From positions 1 through 32,534 of the forward strand of contig JBFGCT010000022.1 of NCBI GenBank assembly GCA_041581055.1: DNA of 32,534 nt, given 5' to 3'. The notes beneath the pieces are model-generated. The model did no database searches, was not told the origin of the DNA, and was given only the letters and a program-made list of their open reading frames with translations. The stretch is from JBFGCT01 sp041581055 (lineage in GTDB: Bacteria > Actinomycetota > Acidimicrobiia > Acidimicrobiales > Ilumatobacteraceae). The translations under genes and the position numbers were made by a program. The first letter of the stretch is position 1. Each line of letters starts with the position of its first letter. Below are positions 1 through 5,816 of the stretch, piece by piece.

Positions 1-95
1 AATATCGCCGCGGTCGACATGTTCGGTCACACAAATTCGAGGCCCCCCGGTTTGTGTGACCGAATATCGCCGCGGTCGACATGTTCGGTCACACA
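1..95. repeat. Tandem palindromic repeat, two copies (first cut by the window edge)
   Basis: Bases 1-33 are repeated exactly at 63-95. In the complete second copy the left arm tgtgtgaccgaa (53-64) is the perfect reverse complement of the right arm ttcggtcacaca (84-95), around a 19-nt core containing gccgcggtcgac. The first copy shows only core and right arm, so its left arm should lie outside the window. The right arm of copy 1 and the left arm of copy 2 also pair over 14 bp (22-35 with 51-64). It lies downstream of the MazG-like gene and does not look coding. Confidence 0.85.
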
Positions 96-125
96 CACCG
101 GTGCTGCCGGGCACAGGGCCGCGGG

Positions 126-410
126 TCAGAACGGGCAGGCGCAGGGGAGCTGACGGCACTTCGGGCAGCCGTCGGCGTACCGCTCGATCGCCTCGGTGAG
201 GTCGACGCCCTGCTGGTTGGCGAGCGTTGCCACCCAGGCGATCACGTCACCGAACTCATGCACCTTGGCGTCGAGATCGCCGAGGCGCACGGCCTGGGCG
301 AGCTCGCCGACCTCTTCGGCCAGCCAGGCGACCGTCGAGCTCGGAGGGCGGGCCCGATCGCGCGCGCCGTAGGTTCGCTCGATCACGTCTTGGAGTTCGG
401 CGAGCGTCAT
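126..410 (-). CDS. MazG-like nucleotide pyrophosphohydrolase
   Basis: This is a 94-residue all-alpha NTP pyrophosphohydrolase of the MazG-like type, which house-cleans (d)NTPs to the monophosphate and PPi. Visible signatures are the metal-binding EEVGE motif near residue 36 and the downstream EFGD near residue 52. The C-terminus ends in a cysteine-rich tail (CPKCRQLPCACPF) that could bind zinc. The family is usually about 90-120 residues, so the gene appears complete. The ATG at 410 is chosen because a TACCGT hexamer ends exactly 7 nt upstream; the longer upstream reading has poor composition and overlaps the divergent phzF-like gene. Its exact nucleotide substrate cannot be told from sequence. 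Confidence 0.8.
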   Translation of the reverse strand: MTLAELQDVIERTYGARDRARPPSSTVAWLAEEVGELAQAVRLGDLDAKVHEFGDVIAWVATLANQQGVDLTEAIERYADGCPKCRQLPCACPF

Positions 411-417
411 GACGTTG

Positions 418-423
418 ACGGTA
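418..423 (-). promoter_or_regulatory. -10 hexamer for the MazG-like gene (leaderless)
   Basis: TACCGT on the minus strand ends 7 nt before the ATG at 410. There is no Shine-Dalgarno sequence and no good -35. Transcription should start at or within a base or two of the start codon. Confidence 0.5.
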
Positions 424-519
424 GCGCTCGGGCGCGCCGACGGCGCGGGCCGGCTGGTCCTCCGGCGCCGCTCGGTCCGCGCCGCGCCACCGGCTCCCGC
501 CAAGGTCGCCACCGCCTGC

Positions 520-525
520 CAGAAT
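520..525 (+). promoter_or_regulatory. -10-like hexamer for the PhzF-like gene
   Basis: CAGAAT lies 6 nt before the ATG at 532, the same geometry as other unit starts here but with a weaker first base. Confidence 0.35.
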
Positions 526-531
526 CGCGGG

Positions 532-1356
532 ATGCGGCACCGGTTCGACCAGGTCGACGTCTTCACCGACGAGCCGTTCCTCGGCAACCCGGTGGCGGTG
601 GTCCACGCGGCCGACGCGCTGCCGACCTCCGAGATGCGACGCATCGCCAACTGGACGAACCTGTCCGAGACGACGTTCATCCTCCGCCCGACCGAGGCCG
701 CGGCCGATTACCGGGTCCGCATCTTCACGCCGTCGAGCGAGCTGCCGTTCGCCGGCCACCCGACGATCGGCACATGCCGCGCCTGGCTGGCGGCGAGCGG
801 GGCGCCGCAGGGCGCCCGAGTCGTCCAGCAGTGTGCCGCCGGCCTGATCGAGCTGCGCCGCGACGACGACCGGCTCGCGTTCGCCGCGCCTCCGCTGGTC
901 CGGGAGGGCCCGCTCGACGACGACACCCTCGACGAGGTCGTCCGGGCGTTGGGCATCGAACGCGCCGACGTGCTCGACTCGGCCTGGGTCGACAACGGAC
1001 CCGGCTGGTGCGCGGCGCTGCTCGCGTCGGCGGCCGACGTGCTGCGCCTCCGTCCGTCACCCACCGAACTCTTCGTCGGCGCCGTCGGTCCGTCGCCCTC
1101 GGGCGCGCCGACGGCGATCGAGGTGCGGGCGTTCTTCCCGGTCGGGGGCGAGATCCGCGAGGACCCCGTCACCGGGAGCCTCAACGCCTCCGTCGCCCAG
1201 TGGCTGCTCGCGTCCGGGACGCTGACCGCGCCGTACGTGGCCGCGCAGGGCACGGCGCTCGGCCGATCCGGAAGGGTGCACGTCGACGTCGCCGACGGGT
1301 CGATCTGGGTCGGCGGCGACTCGGTGATCTGCGTCACGGGTGAGCTCGGCACGTGA
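532..1356 (+). CDS. PhzF family isomerase/epimerase
   Basis: This is a 274-residue PhzF-fold protein (diaminopimelate-epimerase-like two-domain fold). The family includes PhzF of phenazine synthesis and many uncharacterised isomerases. Hallmarks are the N-terminal DVFTDEPFLGNPVAVV, the catalytic glutamate in NLSETTF (about residue 45), the SSELPFAGHPTIGT segment, and EDPVTGSLNASVAQWL in the second domain. Length is normal for the family (260-300). No phenazine genes are nearby, so a phenazine role is not supported. It is divergent from the MazG-like gene, and the start at 532 is supported by an upstream -10-like hexamer. A strong hairpin follows the stop. Confidence 0.88.
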   Translation: MRHRFDQVDVFTDEPFLGNPVAVVHAADALPTSEMRRIANWTNLSETTFILRPTEAAADYRVRIFTPSSELPFAGHPTIGTCRAWLAASGAPQGARVVQQCAAGLIELRRDDDRLAFAAPPLVREGPLDDDTLDEVVRALGIERADVLDSAWVDNGPGWCAALLASAADVLRLRPSPTELFVGAVGPSPSGAPTAIEVRAFFPVGGEIREDPVTGSLNASVAQWLLASGTLTAPYVAAQGTALGRSGRVHVDVADGSIWVGGDSVICVTGELGT

Positions 1357-1374
1357 CCAGGCCCGGACGCGACG

Positions 1375-1405
1375 GGAGCCATCCGCCGCGATGGCGGATG
1401 GCTCC
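1375..1405. terminator. Perfect 13-bp hairpin between the PhzF-like gene and tRNA-Pro
   Basis: ggagccatccgcc (1375-1387) pairs perfectly with 1393-1405 around a 5-nt loop. It sits between the stop of the plus-strand PhzF-like gene and the 3' end of the minus-strand tRNA, so it could end both transcripts. There is no clear T-tract on either side, so it is not a textbook intrinsic terminator. Confidence 0.6.
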
Positions 1406-1423
1406 GGTCCGGACCTTGTCCCG

Positions 1424-1498
1424 TCGGGGTGGGGAGATTTGAACTCCCGGCCTCCACGTCCCGAACGTGGCGCGCTAGCCAAACTGCGCTACACCCCG
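1424..1498 (-). tRNA. tRNA-Pro (anticodon CGG)
   Basis: Reading the minus strand gives a full 75-nt cloverleaf: a 7-bp acceptor stem (CGGGGTG/CACCCCG), a D-arm with stem GCGC/GCGC, an anticodon arm CCACG-TTCGGGA-CGTGG with anticodon CGG, a 5-nt variable loop, and a T-arm GGGAG-TTCAAAT-CTCCC. The discriminator base is A and CCA is not encoded. It begins 15 bp past the stop of the response regulator on the same strand, so it may be cotranscribed with that gene. Confidence 0.95.
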
Positions 1499-1513
1499 TA
1501 GCGGCTGGTGATG

Positions 1514-2032
1514 CTATCCGGCCGTGGCCGGTACTTCCTCGGGCGTTCCGGCGTCGGCCCCGCCGGCGTCGGCCCCGCCGGCGTCATCGCCGGCCGCACC
1601 GGCGTCATCGCCGGGCCCGGCGACCGGAACGGGCGGCGCGGCGACCGGCACGCCCTCGGTGTAGGCGCCCCCGGCGAGCAACGCCGACGCCGCCCGCTTC
1701 AGCCGGAGGGAGTCGAGCGGCTTGATCAGCCAGCCCTCGGCCCCGCTCCTCCTGGCCAGATGGAGGTCGGCGCGCCGGTCGAGCAGCATCAGCACCGGGA
1801 CGTGCGGAACGGCCCCGGCCGACTCGTCGAGGCGCAACGACATCGTGACGGCCATCCCGCCCATCGAGCCGATCTGCAGGTCGAACACCGCCAGCGCCGG
1901 CTCGTGCCGCCGCACCTGCTCCGCCACGACCCGCCCGTCGCGGCACACGACGAACGTCACGCCATCGTCGCCGAGCGCCGAGGTGATCTCGTCGACGATC
2001 CACCCCGCGTCGGTCGCAATCAGAATGTGCAC
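1514..2032 (-). CDS. Receiver-only response regulator with a Gly/Ala/Asp-rich tail
   Basis: This 172-residue protein has a CheY-like receiver domain (about 1-122) with the phospho-acceptor candidate D51 in AVFDLQIG and the conserved lysine K104 in LIKPLD. The acidic pair near the N-terminus is reduced to one Asp (TDAG), and the Ser/Thr switch position looks replaced in VLMLLDRR, so signalling may be atypical. There is no output domain. The last ~45 residues are a low-complexity Pro/Gly/Ala/Asp tail encoded by tandem DNA repeats. It is downstream of the two ATPase genes, and its own TAGCGT hexamer overlaps the stop codon of the preceding gene. The GTG start at 2032 follows that hexamer by 7 nt. 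No histidine kinase is adjacent. Confidence 0.82.
   Translation of the reverse strand: MHILIATDAGWIVDEITSALGDDGVTFVVCRDGRVVAEQVRRHEPALAVFDLQIGSMGGMAVTMSLRLDESAGAVPHVPVLMLLDRRADLHLARRSGAEGWLIKPLDSLRLKRAASALLAGGAYTEGVPVAAPPVPVAGPGDDAGAAGDDAGGADAGGADAGTPEEVPATAG
1551..1615. repeat. In-gene tandem repeats encoding the response-regulator tail
   Basis: Two exact 15-bp units (1551-1565 and 1566-1580, beginning gcgtcggccccgccg) are followed by two units starting gcgtcatcgccgg (1581 and 1602). They encode the repeated GADAG/GDDAG segments at the C-terminus, so the tail probably grew by slippage. Confidence 0.75.
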
Positions 2033-2039
2033 CGCGCCG

Positions 2040-2045
2040 ACGCTA
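2040..2045 (-). promoter_or_regulatory. -10 hexamer (TAGCGT) for the response regulator
   Basis: TAGCGT on the minus strand ends 7 nt before the GTG at 2032. Its first three bases are the TAG stop codon of the upstream ATPase gene. A TCGACC at 2063-2068, 17 nt upstream, is a fair -35 candidate. Confidence 0.5.
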
Positions 2046-3146
2046 TCCGCTCGCCGGGCTTCGGTCGAAGAGATGCCCGGCGATCGTCATGAGACCTTCG
2101 AGATCGTGCACGTCGCGGTCGAGCAGCGGCAGTGTCACCGTGCGGCCCTCCCCGGCGATCGCCGTCAACGGCGCCACGACCTCGAGCTCGCGCTCGCGGA
2201 TCGTGCGCAGCTCGGCGACGTTGGTCCACAAGCGGGCCACGACGTCGTCGTCGGCCTGCTCGGCCGCGGCGTGGGCGGCGGCGGCGCTCGCCGCGCCGAA
2301 CGCCGGGTGCATCCGGTTGACGATCGCCGCGCTCACCCCGACGCCCTGCTCGACGAGCTGATTGCCGAACCAGACCGCCTCCGTGATCGTGTCGTGCTGC
2401 GGCGAGGCCACGACGACGAAAGCGGTCCCCGGCGCGCGGATCAGCGCGACGACCTCGTCGGCCCGCTCCCGGAACCCGGTCTCCATCCCGGCGAACGCCT
2501 GGAAGAAGGCGACCGCGTCGGCGAGCACGTCAGATCCGACGACCCGCCCGATCGCCTTCAGGATCGGTTGGCTCGCCGCGCCGAAGACCCGCAGCCCGGT
2601 GCGCGTCGGCAGCATCACGAGCTTGAACACGCGGTGGTCGAGGAATCGGGAGAGCACGCCGGGGGCCTCCAGGAAGTCGAGCGCGTTGCGGCTCGGCGGG
2701 GTGTCGACGACGACGAGGTCGAAGCGGTCGTCGCCGTGGAGGGAGTGCAGCGTCTCGGCGGCCATGTACTCCTGCGTGCCGCTGAGCGCGCCGGCGACGT
2801 TGCGGTAGAACGGGTTGCCCAGGATCCGGTCGACCTGCGCCTCGTTCTCGCCGTACCGGCGGACCAGCCCGTCGAACGTCGCCCGGGTGTCGAGCATCAT
2901 CGCCCACAGCTCACCGTCGACGCGGGGCCCGAGGTCGATCCGCTGTGGCTCGGCCGCAAGGCCGTCGGGCAACCCGAGCGCGTCCGCGAGGCGGCGGGCG
3001 GGATCGATCGTGACGACGACAGCCCGCCGTCCGCGCTGCGCCGCCTCGAGCCCGAGCACGGCCGCGGCGGTGGTCTTGCCGACGCCTCCCGACCCGCAAC
3101 AGACGACGACCGACGAGTCGTCGAGCAGGTCGCTGAGCTCACTCAC
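2043..3146 (-). CDS. Get3/ArsA-family ATPase, second of a pair (Rv3680-like)
   Basis: This is a 367-residue SIMIBI-class P-loop ATPase. The deviant Walker A, GSGGVGKTT, lies at residues 18-26; TIDPARRLADALGL follows, and switch II is DTPPSRNALDFLEAPG. The family includes ArsA (arsenite efflux) and Get3 (tail-anchored protein targeting); mycobacterial Rv3679/Rv3680 form a comparable adjacent pair. No arsB or arsR gene is near, so arsenite transport is not supported. The start is a GTG at 3146 overlapping the upstream partner's stop by 8 nt, which predicts translational coupling and equal expression. A heteromeric complex with the partner is inferred from family knowledge, not visible here. Confidence 0.88.
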   Translation of the reverse strand: MSELSDLLDDSSVVVCCGSGGVGKTTAAAVLGLEAAQRGRRAVVVTIDPARRLADALGLPDGLAAEPQRIDLGPRVDGELWAMMLDTRATFDGLVRRYGENEAQVDRILGNPFYRNVAGALSGTQEYMAAETLHSLHGDDRFDLVVVDTPPSRNALDFLEAPGVLSRFLDHRVFKLVMLPTRTGLRVFGAASQPILKAIGRVVGSDVLADAVAFFQAFAGMETGFRERADEVVALIRAPGTAFVVVASPQHDTITEAVWFGNQLVEQGVGVSAAIVNRMHPAFGAASAAAAHAAAEQADDDVVARLWTNVAELRTIRERELEVVAPLTAIAGEGRTVTLPLLDRDVHDLEGLMTIAGHLFDRSPASG

Positions 3147-4032
3147 TGGGCACGACCGGCCGGGCGGCCAGGCGATCGGCGAGCCACTCGATGTCCACCG
3201 CTGACAGGCCGGCGACCGGCCGGGCCGGGAGGTGGATCTGGGTCAGCGGGAGCTCCTCGGTCAGGCGGGCCAACTCCTCGCGCTCCATCGCCCGCCGCGA
3301 GCGCCGGAACTCGGCGGCGGCGACGACGTCGGCGCCGACCGACTCGGCGAGCGACGAGACGGCCGCCTCGGCCGGCAGCTCGACACCGTCGTCGACGGCG
3401 TTGACGACGACCGGGCCGAGCTGGACTCCGACGACGTCCTCGAGGGCGAAGGCCGTCTCGACAACTTCGTTCACCGGAGTCGTCTCCGGCAGCGTGACCA
3501 GCACGACTTGACAGCGCGCCGGGTCGTGCAACAGCTCGAGCACCGCGTCGGCCTGCGAGCGGACCGGGCCGCCGCGCACCGCGTCGGAGAGGCCGGCCGC
3601 GGCCGTGAGAAACGTGATCGCGTGGCCGGCCGCGGGGCCGTCGACCACGATCAGGTCGTAGTCGTCGGTCTGCTCGAGCTGCTTGATCTTGCCGAGGACG
3701 ACGATGTCGTCGATCCCCGGCGCGGCGGTGCCGACCACGTCGATGACGCCGGTCTTGTTCAGCCGCTTGGCGACCCGGGCGAAGCCGTGGTCGCGGAGGT
3801 ACTCGTCCAGCGCGTCCGGCGCGGAGATGTGGATGACCTCGACGCCTGGCAGGAGATCGTCGAGCGTCTGCTTGCCGTCGAGCTCGACGACCAGGACCCG
3901 GCGGCCGTCGCGGGCTGCGGCACATGCGATCACAGCCGTTACCGTTGTCTTTCCCACACCGCCCTTGCCCGCCACCACGACGACACGTGAGGCGGCCAAC
4001 GACCGCAGCGGAATATCGCTCTCCGGAGGCAC
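3139..4032 (-). CDS. Get3/ArsA-family ATPase, first of a pair (Rv3679-like)
   Basis: This 297-residue ATPase has Walker A GKGGVGKTT at residues 22-30 and a switch II region DGPAAGHAITFL, where ArsA/Get3 usually have D-x-P-T-G-H-T. The stretches TAAPGIDDIVVLGKIK and RGGPVRSQADAVLELLHD closely resemble my recollection of Rv3679. I place the start at GTG 4032 because TAGTCT (4041-4046) lies 8 nt upstream; a TTG at 3999 is an alternative. It is translationally coupled to the following ATPase. Its start codon is only 2 bp from the divergent nfeD start, so the promoter lies inside the neighbouring coding sequence. The link with a nearby WhiB gene recalls the whiB4 region of mycobacteria. Confidence 0.86.
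   Translation of the reverse strand: MPPESDIPLRSLAASRVVVVAGKGGVGKTTVTAVIACAAARDGRRVLVVELDGKQTLDDLLPGVEVIHISAPDALDEYLRDHGFARVAKRLNKTGVIDVVGTAAPGIDDIVVLGKIKQLEQTDDYDLIVVDGPAAGHAITFLTAAAGLSDAVRGGPVRSQADAVLELLHDPARCQVVLVTLPETTPVNEVVETAFALEDVVGVQLGPVVVNAVDDGVELPAEAAVSSLAESVGADVVAAAEFRRSRRAMEREELARLTEELPLTQIHLPARPVAGLSAVDIEWLADRLAARPVVPSE
4011..4016 (+). promoter_or_regulatory. Possible -10 for nfeD
   Basis: GAATAT at 4011-4016 would give a transcript with a short leader carrying the GGAGG at 4025-4029. It lies inside the 5' end of the divergent ATPase gene. Support is weak. Confidence 0.25.
4025..4029 (+). promoter_or_regulatory. Shine-Dalgarno deciding the TTG start of nfeD
   Basis: GGAGG ends 5 nt before TTG 4035. 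This is one of few strong ribosome binding sites in the window and selects a TTG start that immediately precedes the signal peptide. The motif lies within the palindrome ctccggag (4021-4028). Confidence 0.7.
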
Positions 4033-4034
4033 CT

Positions 4035-5432
4035 TTGCGCAGACTACTGATCGGCTTGCTCGCAGCAGCGGCCGCGGTCTCGATCTTCGGCTTCGGCGCC
4101 GCGGCGCAGACCGACGCCGACGCGCCCGACGAGCCACCGGTGGCGCCGATCGACGTTCTGCAGGTGAGCGGCTTCATCGACGAGATCCTCGTCACCGAGA
4201 TCGGAGAGGCGATCGACCGGGCCGCCGACGGCGGCTCGCAGGCGCTGATCCTCCAGGTCAACAGCCGGGGCACCGTCGTCGCGGACCGCGACGTCGAGCG
4301 CCTGCTGGAGCGGATCGCCGATTCACCCGTTCCAATCGGCGTGTGGGTCGGCCCGACCGGCGCCCGCTTCTACGGGCCCGCGGCGCAGATCCTCGCGGTC
4401 GCCGACGTCACCGGGATGGCGCCGGGCGCCCGCGTCGGCTACGTCGGCGTCCCGCTGTCCCCGCGCGGCGCGGAGGTCGACTTCGGCATCGCCGAGGAGC
4501 GCTTGCGCAACGGCTCGGTGGGCCTCAGCGACGCCAGGGGGCTCGGGGTGTTCCGACAGCGCATCGACGACGAGGGCATCCCCACCATCACGAGCATGTT
4601 GCAGGCGATGGACGGCTTCGCGAAGGACGGCGTCGTCCTACAGACGACCGAGCTGGTCGTCCTCGACGACGGCGCGACGCGCTTCGACACGGTCGCCACC
4701 GTCCGGTTCTCCAAGCTCTCGCTGACCGACCAGTTGTTCCACACCGTGGCGAGCCCGCCGGTCGCCTACCTGTTGCTGCTGGCCGGCCTGGCGCTGATGC
4801 TGTTCGAGTTCTACACCGCCGGCGTCGGGCTCGCCGGAGGCATCGGCGCGATCTGCACGGTGCTGGCGTTCACCGGGTTGGCGGTCCTGCCGACGCGGCC
4901 ATGGGCCGTCGTGGTGATCATCCTCGCGATGGTCGCGTTCGCCATCGACGTGCAGGTCGGCGTCCCGCGGTTCTGGACCGGCGTCGGGATCGCGATGACG
5001 ATCGTCGGCAGCTGGTTCCTCTTCGAGCCGTTGCCGGGCACGACGGTCCGCCCATCCTGGATCGCATTGGTCACCGGCGTCGGCGGGATCGCGCTGACGT
5101 TCATCGTCGGCATGCCCTCGATGGTCCGCACCCGGTTCGCCACGCCGACCATCGGCCGCGAGTGGATGATCGGCGAGGAGGGCACCGTCGTGGCCGACGC
5201 CGACCCCGACGGCATCGTCGATGTCGGCGACGCCCGTTGGCGGGCGCGGACGAATCGGGCCACGCCGGTGCTCGCCGGCGACACGGTCCGGGTGGTCGCG
5301 ATCGATGGGATCACCCTCGAGGTCGAGCCGATGGAGGGCGCCGCGCGGGACTATCGCGAGCGGCGTTCAGATCGGGACGAAACCCCAGCACATGTCAATC
5401 AGGGTCATTCTGGCAGCCGAACTGACTCATAG
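4035..5432 (+). CDS. NfeD-type membrane protein with degenerate ClpP-like domain
   Basis: This 465-residue protein has a signal peptide (about 1-24, RRLLIGLLAAAAAVSIFG), a ClpP-crotonase-like domain (about 38-225), several membrane helices between about 240 and 362, and a C-terminal OB-fold NfeD domain (about 375-445). Full-length NfeD proteins pair such a protease with a membrane anchor and often act with SPFH proteins in membrane quality control. Here the segment that normally holds the catalytic serine (G-A-x-A-A-S-A-G) reads GARFYGPAAQ (109-118), with glycine at the serine position and no evident catalytic lysine. It is therefore probably an inactive protease scaffold. The TTG start follows GGAGG. 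No SPFH gene is in the window. Confidence 0.83.
   Translation: MRRLLIGLLAAAAAVSIFGFGAAAQTDADAPDEPPVAPIDVLQVSGFIDEILVTEIGEAIDRAADGGSQALILQVNSRGTVVADRDVERLLERIADSPVPIGVWVGPTGARFYGPAAQILAVADVTGMAPGARVGYVGVPLSPRGAEVDFGIAEERLRNGSVGLSDARGLGVFRQRIDDEGIPTITSMLQAMDGFAKDGVVLQTTELVVLDDGATRFDTVATVRFSKLSLTDQLFHTVASPPVAYLLLLAGLALMLFEFYTAGVGLAGGIGAICTVLAFTGLAVLPTRPWAVVVIILAMVAFAIDVQVGVPRFWTGVGIAMTIVGSWFLFEPLPGTTVRPSWIALVTGVGGIALTFIVGMPSMVRTRFATPTIGREWMIGEEGTVVADADPDGIVDVGDARWRARTNRATPVLAGDTVRVVAIDGITLEVEPMEGAARDYRERRSDRDETPAHVNQGHSGSRTDS
4041..4046 (-). promoter_or_regulatory. -10 hexamer (TAGTCT) for the ATPase pair
   Basis: TAGTCT on the minus strand ends 8 nt before GTG 4032. It lies within codons 3-4 of the divergent nfeD gene. 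Confidence 0.45.
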
Positions 5433-5461
5433 TTGATCAGCACGACGCGCACGATTGATCA
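5433..5461. promoter_or_regulatory. Two TTGATCA sites upstream of whiB
   Basis: TTGATCA occurs at 5433-5439 and 5455-5461, exactly 22 bp apart (two helical turns), each containing the palindrome TGATCA. They lie 30-60 bp upstream of the whiB -35. The spacing suggests a dimeric regulator bound on one DNA face. Confidence 0.4.
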
Positions 5462-5491
5462 AATCTCCCGAATTCACGATCGCGCAGTGCC

Positions 5492-5520
5492 TTGACCCTC
5501 CGCGGCAGAGCACCTACCGT
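5492..5520 (+). promoter_or_regulatory. whiB promoter, TTGACC-17-TACCGT
   Basis: A -35 TTGACC (5492-5497) and -10 TACCGT (5515-5520) are separated by 17 nt. It is the only clear two-element sigma-70-type promoter I could find, giving a leader of about 14 nt with a GGAGG. Confidence 0.65.
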
Positions 5521-5540
5521 GGCAACGGACGGAGGTGGCG

Positions 5541-5795
5541 ATGAGCAGTGTCGCGCAATTTGACGACGAACGATGGCAGGATCGCGCGGCGTGTGCCGGC
5601 GAGCTGGCCCCGTTGTTCTACCCGCCGATGCGCACCGAGAAGAAGGTCGTCCGGCTCGCCCGGGAGGCCAAGGCGAAGTCGGTCTGCGCGACGTGCACCG
5701 TGCGCCAGCAGTGTCTCGACCACGCGCTCGCCAACAACGAGCGGTACGGGGTCTGGGGCGGGCTGACCGACGTCGAGCGGCGCGCGCTGAGCTGA
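5541..5795 (+). CDS. WhiB-family iron-sulfur transcription factor
   Basis: This 84-residue WhiB-like protein has the four [4Fe-4S] cysteines at 18, 49, 52 and 58 (C-x30-C-x2-C-x5-C) and the GVWGG turn at 70-74 followed by a short basic C-terminus. Family members sense O2/NO through the cluster and usually act with the principal sigma factor. ATG 5541 is chosen because GGAGG ends 5 nt upstream; a GTG two codons earlier overlaps that site. Proximity to a Get3-like ATPase pair matches the setting of WhiB4/WblA in other actinobacteria, but the subtype cannot be settled by eye. It is convergent with selB. Confidence 0.93.
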   Translation: MSSVAQFDDERWQDRAACAGELAPLFYPPMRTEKKVVRLAREAKAKSVCATCTVRQQCLDHALANNERYGVWGGLTDVERRALS

Positions 5796-5816
5796 CGTCG
5801 GCGGCCGGTTCGCCGA

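Noticed and set aside
1..95. CRISPR array
   Set aside because: Only two units, palindromic throughout, with a short spacer and no cas genes.
81..1343. 420-residue plus-strand ORF over the MazG- and PhzF-like genes
   Set aside because: Arg/Gly/Ala-rich product with no domain, a shadow of the PhzF-like gene in a high-GC genome.
532..1356. Phenazine biosynthesis locus
   Set aside because: Only a PhzF-like gene is present, and the family is mostly non-phenazine.
2043..4032. Arsenite efflux operon
   Set aside because: No arsB, arsR or arsD nearby, and the pair resembles Rv3679/Rv3680 rather than ArsA.
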